From NCBI GenBank assembly GCA_903870955.1, contig CAIQEX010000347.1:1-5693 (forward strand): 5,693 bases of DNA. Reading direction: 5' to 3'. This document shows positions 1 through 5,693 of this stretch, one piece after another. The DNA is from an uncultured beta proteobacterium. Its GTDB lineage: Bacteria > Pseudomonadota > Gammaproteobacteria > Burkholderiales > Burkholderiaceae_C. Every line of letters starts with the position of its first letter. The stretch's first letter is position 1. The notes beneath the pieces are model-generated. The model was not told where the DNA came from, made no database searches, and worked only from the letters and a program-made list of their open reading frames with translations. Position numbers and translations under genes: made by a program.

Positions 1-74
1 TGGTGGTGGAAGCGTCGGGCACCGCGGTCACCCGCTGCGCCACTTTGCCGCGCGTGATTTTTGTGCGGAATTGA
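1..74 (+). CDS. jetA: 3' end of probable Wadjet subunit JetA (DUF3375), partial
   Basis: Reading from base 3, an open frame gives 23 residues ending in ATLPRVIFVRN before TGA at 72-74. The gene is cut off by the window start. The strand, the position ahead of jetB and jetC, and a strand-like LPRVIFVR tail that I associate with DUF3375 C-termini point to JetA. In the family JetA is the kleisin-like (MukF/MksF-type) subunit that bridges the JetC heads and recruits JetB. The fragment is too short for domain recognition, so the identity rests mainly on gene order. The toxin-antitoxin promoter begins immediately after the stop codon. Alternatively it could be the tail of an unrelated gene. Confidence 0.55.
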   Translation, partial: VVEASGTAVTRCATLPRVIFVRN

Positions 75-95
75 TGCATCGGTATAGGGTCATCA

Positions 96-104
96 TGCTA
101 GTAT
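96..104 (+). promoter_or_regulatory. Possible extended -10 promoter of the toxin-antitoxin genes
   Basis: TGC followed by TAGTAT (99-104) resembles an extended -10 element (TGn plus four of six TATAAT matches). It would place the transcription start near 110, within the inverted repeat and about 20 bases before the antitoxin ATG. No convincing -35 box lies at the matching distance. TTGATG at 71-76 and TATAGG at 83-88 are alternative promoter pieces. The call rests on motif and position only. Confidence 0.35.
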
Positions 105-118
105 TACCAAGTAATACT
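100..118. promoter_or_regulatory. Perfect 8-bp inverted repeat, likely antitoxin operator
   Basis: AGTATTAC and GTAATACT form perfect 8-bp arms around a CAA spacer. The repeat overlaps the predicted -10/start region and ends 14 bases before the antitoxin ATG. AbrB-type antitoxins, alone or with their toxin, commonly repress their own operon by binding palindromes of this kind in the promoter. The symmetry is directly visible. The binding partner is inferred. Confidence 0.65.
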
Positions 119-132
119 TTTGGAGCATTGCA

Positions 133-369
133 ATGCAAACCACGTTAACTAGCAAGGGACAAGTCACCATTCCACGGGATGTGCGCCAGCATTTTGGGCT
201 CAAACAAGGAATGGCCGTGACCTTTGAGATCGCGGGAGACCACATTGCGTTACGACCTGCACGCGCACACAGATTGACGCAGGACAGTGGCTTTGGTTTG
301 ATCAAGAGCCGTCGCAAAGGCGTGCCTGCTGATTGGGATGTGGCAGGTTTGGTGACCGTGGCCCCATGA
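133..369 (+). CDS. AbrB/SpoVT-fold antitoxin (VapB-like)
   Basis: This is a 78-residue protein. Residues 1-43 form the swapped-hairpin AbrB/MazE/SpoVT DNA-binding domain, seen in TLTSKGQVTIPRDVRQHFGL followed by a G-x-x-V-x-F/I-x-x-x strand pattern. The C-terminal part (about 50-78) is a short toxin-binding tail with GLIKS and PADWDVAGLV, similar to the DFD-containing tails of antitoxins paired with PIN toxins. It should neutralise the downstream toxin and autorepress through the inverted repeat at 100-118. The ATG is preceded by GGAG (122-125) with 7-base spacing. Its TGA overlaps the toxin ATG (ATGA at 366-369), so the pair is translationally coupled. Its place inside a Wadjet operon is unusual. 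Confidence 0.88.
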   Translation: MQTTLTSKGQVTIPRDVRQHFGLKQGMAVTFEIAGDHIALRPARAHRLTQDSGFGLIKSRRKGVPADWDVAGLVTVAP

Positions 370-782
370 TCGCACTCGATACCAATGTGTTGGCCCGCTA
401 CTATGTGGCTAGCAGCGATGCCCCTTCAAAAAAGCAGAGCACTGCGGCGAAAAGGTTGTTGGAAAGTGGTAAGTCGCTGTTCGCGAGCAAGACGGTGGTG
501 CTAGAGCTCGAGTGGGTTCTGCGTGGCTATTACAAGAGCCAGCCCGATGACGTGCTTACCGTACTGACGCATCTCTTGGCCATGCCCAATATTGAAGTCG
601 AAGACCGCGTGGCGGTGGAGCTGGCTACCGTAGCGCTGGGCGATGGTTTTGACTTTGCCGATGCATTGCATCACGCGTCTGCCCGGCATTGCACCAGCCT
701 GGCCACGTTTGACGATAAGCGGTTTGCCCGCCGGGCCAACGCCCGAGGTTGGAAGCCGCCAGTCAAATTGCTGCTGGGTTGA
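366..782 (+). CDS. PIN-domain ribonuclease toxin (VapC-like)
   Basis: This 138-residue protein has the typical VapC length and a single PIN domain. Its acidic metal-binding residues are visible in the usual order: D5 in MIALDTNVL, E47 in VVLELEW, D99 in FDFADAL (D96 close by) and D116 in TFDDK. PIN toxins of this family are Mg2+/Mn2+-dependent RNases that cut tRNA, rRNA or other RNA. The target here cannot be told. The start at 366 is chosen because it overlaps the antitoxin stop and begins right at the first PIN strand. An upstream in-frame ATG at 333 would add 11 unrelated residues from inside the antitoxin gene. No strong ribosome binding site is visible, so expression probably depends on coupling. 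The active site looks intact. jetB begins 22 bases after the stop with no terminator between. Confidence 0.9.
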   Translation: MIALDTNVLARYYVASSDAPSKKQSTAAKRLLESGKSLFASKTVVLELEWVLRGYYKSQPDDVLTVLTHLLAMPNIEVEDRVAVELATVALGDGFDFADALHHASARHCTSLATFDDKRFARRANARGWKPPVKLLLG

Positions 783-788
783 GGGCAC

Positions 789-815
789 ATGCGAGAGATT
801 TTCCGTGACCTATGA
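789..815 (+). other. Eight-codon minicistron overlapping the jetB start
   Basis: An ATG at 789 opens an 8-codon frame (MREIFRDL) ending in TGA at 813-815, across the jetB GTG at 805. It could let ribosomes terminate and re-initiate near jetB. It could equally be chance, or a remnant of a rearranged junction. There is no clear ribosome binding site of its own, and this is not supported as a real peptide gene. Confidence 0.12.
793..797 (+). promoter_or_regulatory. Ribosome binding site that decides the jetB GTG start
   Basis: GAGAG lies 7 bases before the GTG at 805, in the same geometry as the motifs before the antitoxin, jetC and ATPase starts. It favours GTG-805 over the in-frame ATG at 643, which lies deep inside the toxin gene. 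Confidence 0.6.
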
Positions 816-1479
816 CGCCCCCGGCGACGCGCTTTCCGCCAACACCGGCGCGCACCAGCCCGACCTGACCGGCCTGGTTGTCCCCTTGCTCAAGGGCGTG
901 CTCTACCGCGAGGACGATGGTGCCCAGTGGACCGCATTGTTGCAACTGCAGGCGCGAGTGCGTGACTACGTGGCCGTGTTGGCCTTGGAAGTGGTGGTGG
1001 ACGAGGCCGAAGGTTATGCCTTTGTGCGCGCCCAGCCGCAGGCCGATGACAGTGCCCCCAAGTTGCCGCGTCTGGTGCGCCGCCAACCCTTGAGTTTTCA
1101 GGTGAGTTTGCTGTTGGCGCTGCTGCGCAAGAAGCTGGCCGAGTTTGATGCCAGTGGCGGCGACACCCGCTTGATCTTGACCCGCAGTGCAGTGGTGGAA
1201 CTGGTACGTGTGTTCTTGCCCGCAGGCTCCAACGAGTCGCGCCTGATAGACCAGATTGACAGCCAGCTCAACAAGGTCATCGAGCTGGGTTTTGTGCGTC
1301 GCCTCAAGCTCCAGTCTGACGGCGCAACGGTGCGCACCGCGCAAGAGCCGGTGTTTGAGGTGCGGCGCATTCTCAAGGCCTTTGTAGATGCGCAGTGGCT
1401 GGCCGAATTCGACCAACGCCTTGCGGTCTACCAAGCGCACCTGGCCGCGCCAAATGCCGGGGAGCCGGACGATGAATAA
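805..1479 (+). CDS. jetB: Wadjet subunit JetB (DUF4194, MukE/MksE-like)
   Basis: This 224-residue protein starts at GTG. DUF4194-like features are visible: an N-terminal hydrophobic helix ([16 protein letters not shown], about 21-36) and strands around 45-72. The central hallmark is [20 protein letters not shown] followed by AEFD (about 92-115). A C-terminal winged-helix-like segment reads [21 protein letters not shown] (about 146-166), then a strand leading to [13 protein letters not shown]. In the family JetB is the small KITE (tandem winged-helix) subunit that dimerises on the JetA kleisin and helps load DNA onto the JetC ATPase. It has no catalytic motif. The next gene overlaps it by 8 bases (1472-1479), showing tight coupling with jetC. 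The usual immediate neighbour, jetA, is separated from it here by the toxin-antitoxin pair. Confidence 0.82.
   Translation: MTYDAPGDALSANTGAHQPDLTGLVVPLLKGVLYREDDGAQWTALLQLQARVRDYVAVLALEVVVDEAEGYAFVRAQPQADDSAPKLPRLVRRQPLSFQVSLLLALLRKKLAEFDASGGDTRLILTRSAVVELVRVFLPAGSNESRLIDQIDSQLNKVIELGFVRRLKLQSDGATVRTAQEPVFEVRRILKAFVDAQWLAEFDQRLAVYQAHLAAPNAGEPDDE
1459..1464 (+). promoter_or_regulatory. Ribosome binding site that decides the jetC start
   Basis: GGGGAG ends 7 bases before the ATG at 1472, inside the end of jetB. It supports this start over the in-frame ATG at 1388, whose extra 28 residues would simply read jetB codons in another frame. Confidence 0.65.
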
Positions 1480-4400
1480 CAGAACGGCTGCGGTAGACCT
1501 GTTTGCCAGTAGCCACGACGCAGGCATGCTCGCTGGCTTTCGCCTGTCCCGCCTAGAGGTTTTTAATTGGGGCACCTTCGACAAACGCGTGTGGTCGCTG
1601 GCGCTGGATGGCCGCAACGGGCTGCTGACGGGTGACATTGGTTCAGGCAAATCGACGTTGGTGGATGCCATCACCACCTTGCTGGTGCCGGCCCAGCGCA
1701 TTGCCTACAACAAGGCAGCCGGGGCCGATGCGCGGGAACGTTCGCTACGCTCTTATGTACTGGGGCATTACAAGTCTGAGCGCAATGAGTCGAGTGGCAA
1801 TGCCAAGCCGGTGGCTCTGCGGGGCACCAGCGACTACGCGGTGATCTTGGGCGTGTTTCACAATGCCGGGTTTGAACAGACCGTGACGCTGGCGCAGGTG
1901 TTCTGGATGAAAGACAGCTTTGGCCAACCCGAGCGTTTTTACGCCGTGGCAGATAAAGCGTTGTCGCTGGCCGCAGACTTTTCAGACTTTGGCACCGCCA
2001 TGCCCGCCCTGCGTGCGCGGCTGCGCAAAAGCAGCGTCAGCTTGTTTGACAGCTTCCCACCGTACAGCGCGCACTTTCGTCGCCGCTTTGGCAACATGGG
2101 CGAGCAGGCGCTCGAGCTGTTTCACCAAACCGTGTCGATGAAGTCGGTTGGCAACCTGACCGACTTTGTGCGCCACCACATGCTCGAACCCTTCGACGTG
2201 GCTCCGCGCATTGCCGTGTTGCTGGCGCACTTTGACGACCTGAGCCGTGCCCACGCTGCTGTGTTGCGTGCCAAGCAACAGGTTGACTTGCTCACACCGC
2301 TGGTAGTGGACTGCGACAAGCACGCCGCGCTGATAGCGCGCGTGGCCGAGTTGCGCCTGTGCCGTGAGGCGCTTAAGCCCTGGTTTGCCGGTCGCAAGCA
2401 CGCGCTGCTCGAGCAGCGGCTGGAAACTTTGCAAACCCAACTGGCAAGTGAGTCGGCCAAGGTGGAGCGCCTGGAGATGCAAAAGCGCGAGCAGCAGACC
2501 AAAGAGCGCTCCTTGCGTCTGAACATAGCTCAGAGTGGCGGCGACCGCATCACGCAGATCGAGGCCGAAATCAAGCGCCAGCAGACTGAGCAAGACAAAC
2601 GCAAAAGAAACGCCGACCGCTACGATGTGCTGCGCATCAGCCTGGGTTTGTTGCATGTGGCCAACCGCGAAGAGTTGCAAACCCAGCAGCAGGGTTGTGC
2701 CCAGCGCCGCGTCGCCGATGCCGAGCGTGAACTGACCTTGCAAAACGAACAAACCGAGCGCGGTGTGGAACTGGCCCAAGGGAGCAAGGAACACAAGCTG
2801 TTGGACGACGAGGTCAGGAGCCTGCGCGCGCGGCGTAGCAATATTGAGGGGCAATACATCGCCCTGCGTACGGCGCTTTGCCAAGCCCTGGTTCTGCGTG
2901 AGGACAGCATGCCATTTGCCGGTGAACTGCTGCAAGTGCATGACGATGCACGCGACTGGGAGGGGGCGGCCGAGCGCGTGCTGCACAGTTTTGCAGTCTC
3001 GTTGCTGGTGCCTGATGCGCACTACGCCAAGGTGGCGCAGTGGGTGGACGACACGCACCTCAAGGGGCGCTTGGTGTATTTTCGAGTGCGCGAAGGGGGC
3101 CGCATGGACAGGCCCTCATCACACGCCAATCTGCATGTGCAGTCGCTGGCACGCAAGGTCGCCATTAAGCCCGATTCGCCTTTTTACACATGGCTTGAAG
3201 GGGAAGTGGCGCGCCGTTTTGACTATGCCTGTTGCGCCACGCAAGAGCAGTTTCGTGCCGAACCCAAAGCCATCACCCGCGCCGGGCAAATCAAGGCGGG
3301 CGGTGAGCGCCATGAAAAAGATGATCGCCACCGTCTGGATGACCGCAGCCGCTACGTGCTGGGCTGGAGCAATGCCGCAAAACTAGCGGTGTTAGAGGGC
3401 AAGATGCGCGTGGTGGAGGCGCGACTGGGGGAGCTTGGCGCACAGATCGGGGCGCTGCAACAAGAGCAAGCGGCCATTCGCACGCGCCTGGAAGCCCTGG
3501 CCAAGCTGGTTGAGTTTCAGGACTATAGCGAGTTGGACTGGCCCGCCAACGCCCGTGAAATCGCCCGCCTGAAAGAAGAGCGGGCCGCGCTGGAGGCTGC
3601 CTCTGATGTATTGGCCACGCTGACGCAGCAGCTCAACGTGCTGGAAGAAGCGTTGCAGAAGACCGAGCAGCAACTCAATGAGCAGCGTGATAAACGCTCA
3701 AAGACGGAGCAAAAAATTGAGGATGCACAGAGCCTGCACCGTGAGGCTGAGGTCTTGATGGCGCAGACGCCTGAAGGGTTCGCGCAGTTGGCTCAGCGTT
3801 TGGAGGCTTTGCAACTGGAGCTGCAAAACAACCAGGCGCTCAGCGTCGAATCGTGCGATAGCCGCGAGCGCGAAATGCGTGACCAGCTGCAAAAATCCAT
3901 CGATGCGGAAGAGAGTCGCGCACGGCGTGTGCTGGAAAAAATCATCGACGCCATGCGCTCGTTCAGTAACCGATTTCCGGTGGAGACGCAGGAATTGGAT
4001 GTCTCGGTGGAATCCGCCGGTGAATACCGTTCCCTGTTACAGCGCCTGATAGCCGACGACTTGCCGCGCTTTGAGGCCGACTTCAAACGCTCACTTAACG
4101 AGAACACCATCCGCGAAGTGGCCAACTTCAGCTCGCAGCTTAGCAAGGAGCGCGCGACCATCCATGAGCGTATTGAGCGCATCAACCTGTCGCTCACGCA
4201 GATCGACTACAACCCTGGCCGCTTCATCACGCTGGAGTTGCAGACCAGCACCGATGCCGAAGTGCGCGATTTTCAGACCGAGCTGCGTACCTGTTTGGAT
4301 GGTGCATTGGGATCGGACGCGGGCAGCACGGGGCAAGACAGCCAGTATTCCGAGACCAAGTTTTTGCAGGTCAGCCACATCATTGAGCGCCTGAGGGGCC

Positions 4401-4954
4401 GCGAGGGCCAAACCGAGCAAGACCGGCGCTGGACTGCCAAGGTGACCGATGTGCGCAACTGGTTTGTGTTTGCTGCAAGCGAGCGCTGGCGCGAGGACAA
4501 GCGTGAGCACGAGCACTACTCTGATTCAGGTGGCAAATCCGGCGGGCAAAAAGAAAAGCTGGCCTATACCATTCTGGCGGCCAGTCTGGCCTACCAGTTT
4601 GGCCTGGCCTGGGGTGAAACGCGTTCCAAGAGTTTCAGGTTCGTTGTCATCGATGAGGCCTTTGGTCGCGGCTCTGATGAGTCAGCGCAATACGGCTTGC
4701 AGCTGTTCGAGAAGCTCAATTTGCAACTGCTCATCGTCACTCCGCTGCAAAAGATTCACATCATTGAACCCTTTGTCTCCAGTGTCGGCTTTGTTCATAA
4801 CTTTGAGGGGCGTGACTCGCGCTTGCGCAATTTGAGTATTGAGGCCTATCGGGACGAGAAGGCGCGGGCGGATTCGGTGAATAAGTCTGGCGATGGCGCA
4901 AGCATGGTACCAGCGTTGGCGACAATAGCGATTCAAAATGGAGCGCATGAATGA
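1472..4954 (+). CDS. jetC: Wadjet SMC-like ATPase JetC (MukB/SbcC-like)
   Basis: This 1160-residue protein is in the normal size range for JetC/MksB. The N-terminal head half has the [15 protein letters not shown] entry motif (about 23-37) and Walker A GDIGSGKS (54-61). Charged helical stretches, probably coiled coil, run about 320-470. A hinge-like region at about 475-635 contains [13 protein letters not shown] (from 495), GRLVYFRV (532-539) and a conserved-looking RYVLGWSN before coiled coil resumes at about 637-830. The C-terminal head half has the ABC signature SGGQ (1023-1026 in [12 protein letters not shown]) and Walker B FVVIDE (1057-1062, with D1061 and catalytic E1062). In the complex a JetC dimer uses ATP to translocate or loop DNA and sense closed circular plasmids. 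All ATPase motifs look intact. It overlaps jetB by 8 bases and the next gene by ATGA, which implies one transcript. Related families are SbcC and RecN, but the DUF4194 neighbour favours JetC. Confidence 0.88.
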   Translation: MNNRTAAVDLFASSHDAGMLAGFRLSRLEVFNWGTFDKRVWSLALDGRNGLLTGDIGSGKSTLVDAITTLLVPAQRIAYNKAAGADARERSLRSYVLGHYKSERNESSGNAKPVALRGTSDYAVILGVFHNAGFEQTVTLAQVFWMKDSFGQPERFYAVADKALSLAADFSDFGTAMPALRARLRKSSVSLFDSFPPYSAHFRRRFGNMGEQALELFHQTVSMKSVGNLTDFVRHHMLEPFDVAPRIAVLLAHFDDLSRAHAAVLRAKQQVDLLTPLVVDCDKHAALIARVAELRLCREALKPWFAGRKHALLEQRLETLQTQLASESAKVERLEMQKREQQTKERSLRLNIAQSGGDRITQIEAEIKRQQTEQDKRKRNADRYDVLRISLGLLHVANREELQTQQQGCAQRRVADAERELTLQNEQTERGVELAQGSKEHKLLDDEVRSLRARRSNIEGQYIALRTALCQALVLREDSMPFAGELLQVHDDARDWEGAAERVLHSFAVSLLVPDAHYAKVAQWVDDTHLKGRLVYFRVREGGRMDRPSSHANLHVQSLARKVAIKPDSPFYTWLEGEVARRFDYACCATQEQFRAEPKAITRAGQIKAGGERHEKDDRHRLDDRSRYVLGWSNAAKLAVLEGKMRVVEARLGELGAQIGALQQEQAAIRTRLEALAKLVEFQDYSELDWPANAREIARLKEERAALEAASDVLATLTQQLNVLEEALQKTEQQLNEQRDKRSKTEQKIEDAQSLHREAEVLMAQTPEGFAQLAQRLEALQLELQNNQALSVESCDSREREMRDQLQKSIDAEESRARRVLEKIIDAMRSFSNRFPVETQELDVSVESAGEYRSLLQRLIADDLPRFEADFKRSLNENTIREVANFSSQLSKERATIHERIERINLSLTQIDYNPGRFITLELQTSTDAEVRDFQTELRTCLDGALGSDAGSTGQDSQYSETKFLQVSHIIERLRGREGQTEQDRRWTAKVTDVRNWFVFAASERWREDKREHEHYSDSGGKSGGQKEKLAYTILAASLAYQFGLAWGETRSKSFRFVVIDEAFGRGSDESAQYGLQLFEKLNLQLLIVTPLQKIHIIEPFVSSVGFVHNFEGRDSRLRNLSIEAYRDEKARADSVNKSGDGASMVPALATIAIQNGAHE
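4940..4943 (+). promoter_or_regulatory. Ribosome binding site of the downstream ATPase gene
   Basis: GGAG lies 7 bases before the ATG at 4951, inside the last codons of jetC. It picks this start over the out-of-frame ATG at 4947, which opens only 15 codons before a stop. Confidence 0.6.
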
Positions 4955-5693
4955 TTTCCAAATTAACTCTTCGCAATTTCAAAAGTGTTGGTGAACAAGA
5001 ATATAAGTTCACACAGTTCGATTTGCTGGTTGGGCGAAACAACAGTGGCAAGAGTACGGTTCTTCAGGCGTTGGCCATCTGGCAGTTTTGCGTAGACGAG
5101 TTTCACCGGTCAACGCGCGGTGGTGAAAAGGGTATTCAGGTCGTGCTTCCCAATTTCACGGCATTGCCAGTACCCGAATTCAATCTGCTTTGGAAGAACC
5201 GAGATATACGTCGTTCACCAAACAAAAGCAGTAGTAAAAAGCAGGAATACATCCTGATCGAAATCATTGTGGATTGGAGCGGAGCAGACGGTTTAGGGTC
5301 GTCTTTTGGCGTGGCACTTCGGTATCACTCGCCACAGGCAATTTACGCGATTCCGTCGGATGGCTGGGCGGTATTTCGAGCGTTTGACCAAGGTTCCCAA
5401 CTGCCACGAATTGCCTATGTGCCGCCGTTTTCTGGTCTGGAGCCTTCCGAAGAGTGGCGAGATGATGGACCCTTGCGCAAGCAGGTCGGCAAGGCGCAAC
5501 CCGGGAGCGTCCTTCGCAATCTGCTGTATCGCGTGTGTCCTGAGCTAGAAGAAGTGCCCGGACAAGATGTTCAACGTGCTACCTCCAAGATCATGCGGCC
5601 TCCTAAAGAGTGGCGGGAAATTTGCGAGGTGGTCATGCGTTGGTTTGGCGTTCGTCTGAGAACGCCTGAATACCACAAGGGAGTAGATACACA
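4951..5693 (+). CDS. ABC/AAA-type ATPase, RecF/OLD-like, N-terminal part
   Basis: The frame is open from ATG at 4951 to the window end, giving 247 residues with the C-terminus missing. The N-terminus is [14 protein letters not shown], the strand and NFKS motif of RecF/OLD/SMC-type ATPases. Walker [10 protein letters not shown] follows at 28-36. Beta-rich material occupies about 95-150. A distinctive block, YVPPFSGLE (156-164) then [10 protein letters not shown] (171-180) and [12 protein letters not shown] (184-195), is a pattern I recall from uncharacterised AAA-family ATPases, some annotated as OLD-like. Signature and Walker B motifs would lie beyond the window, as would any TOPRIM domain. 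It is clearly not JetD, which has no P-loop at its start. The ATGA overlap with jetC implies co-expression. GC is near 51% by hand count, against about 60% or more in jetB and jetC, hinting at separate acquisition. Exact function is unknown. Confidence 0.8.
   Translation, partial: MISKLTLRNFKSVGEQEYKFTQFDLLVGRNNSGKSTVLQALAIWQFCVDEFHRSTRGGEKGIQVVLPNFTALPVPEFNLLWKNRDIRRSPNKSSSKKQEYILIEIIVDWSGADGLGSSFGVALRYHSPQAIYAIPSDGWAVFRAFDQGSQLPRIAYVPPFSGLEPSEEWRDDGPLRKQVGKAQPGSVLRNLLYRVCPELEEVPGQDVQRATSKIMRPPKEWREICEVVMRWFGVRLRTPEYHKGVDT

Noticed and set aside
333..365. Longer PIN toxin starting at ATG 333
   Set aside because: The 11 extra residues come from the antitoxin coding sequence in another frame. 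The ATGA overlap at 366 fits toxin-antitoxin organisation and the PIN domain begins there.
643..804. Extension of jetB back to an ATG at 643
   Set aside because: It would overlap most of the second half of the PIN toxin gene in another frame, and its residues look like shadow translation. GTG-805 has a proper Shine-Dalgarno.
56..807. GATTTTTGTG (56-65) and GATTTTCCGTG (797-807) as possible direct repeats bordering the toxin-antitoxin insertion
   Set aside because: The match is short and imperfect, one copy lies within the upstream coding end, and such AT-rich words recur by chance. It is not enough for a target-site duplication.
1388..1471. In-frame ATG at 1388 extending jetC by 28 residues
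   Set aside because: It lies wholly inside jetB, has no good ribosome binding site, and the extra residues do not resemble a JetC N-terminus. ATG-1472 has GGGGAG at 7 bases.
763..1701. 312-codon open frame on the minus strand
   Set aside because: It is antisense to jetB and the start of jetC, whose identity is clear. The translation is low-complexity L/Q/H/A-rich with no recognisable domain, as expected from a GC-rich shadow frame.
1982..3058. 358-codon open frame on the minus strand
   Set aside because: It is antisense to the jetC coiled coil and hinge. The Q/L/A/H-rich composition mirrors the E/Q/L-rich sense frame, so it is not a gene.
4947..4994. ATG at 4947 as the start of the gene after jetC
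   Set aside because: This frame closes after 15 codons. ATG-4951 opens the long ATPase frame and has GGAG at 7 bases.

Overview
The window carries most of a Wadjet-type (JetABCD/MksBEFG-like) SMC defence locus on the + strand, packed with almost no intergenic space. Base composition is moderately high in GC (jetB and most of jetC are roughly 60-70% in hand-counted lines). GTG is used once as a start, and Shine-Dalgarno motifs sit a regular 7 bases before most starts. Codon use and protein style suggest a proteobacterium, most likely a betaproteobacterium of the Burkholderiales/Comamonadaceae kind, but this is an inference and not a marker-based assignment.

Layout: (1) positions 1-74 hold the last 23 residues of a protein that is probably JetA (DUF3375, the MukF/kleisin-like subunit); (2) 75-132 is a short gap with a perfect 8-bp inverted repeat and a plausible extended -10 promoter; (3) 133-782 is a two-gene type II toxin-antitoxin module, an AbrB/SpoVT-fold antitoxin overlapping a PIN-domain (VapC-like) toxin by ATGA; (4) 805-1479 is jetB (DUF4194, MukE-like), starting at GTG; (5) 1472-4954 is jetC, a 1160-residue MukB/SbcC-like SMC ATPase with both ATPase half-sites and two coiled-coil arms around a hinge; (6) from 4951 to the window end is the N-terminal 247 residues of a second, different ABC/AAA ATPase of the RecF/OLD-like 'NFKS' kind, coupled to jetC by ATGA.

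Two departures from the usual jetA-jetB-jetC-jetD order stand out. A toxin-antitoxin pair sits inside the operon, between the presumed jetA end and jetB. The gene after jetC is a lower-GC ATPase instead of JetD (DUF3322/DUF2220, the TOPRIM-bearing nuclease subunit). The canonical complex extrudes DNA loops and cuts small circular plasmids through JetD. This window does not show whether jetD lies further downstream or has been replaced. No terminator is apparent anywhere, so the toxin-antitoxin promoter and its operator may also feed jetB, jetC and the ATPase gene.

No RNA genes, CRISPR arrays, insertion sequences or attachment sites were recognised.
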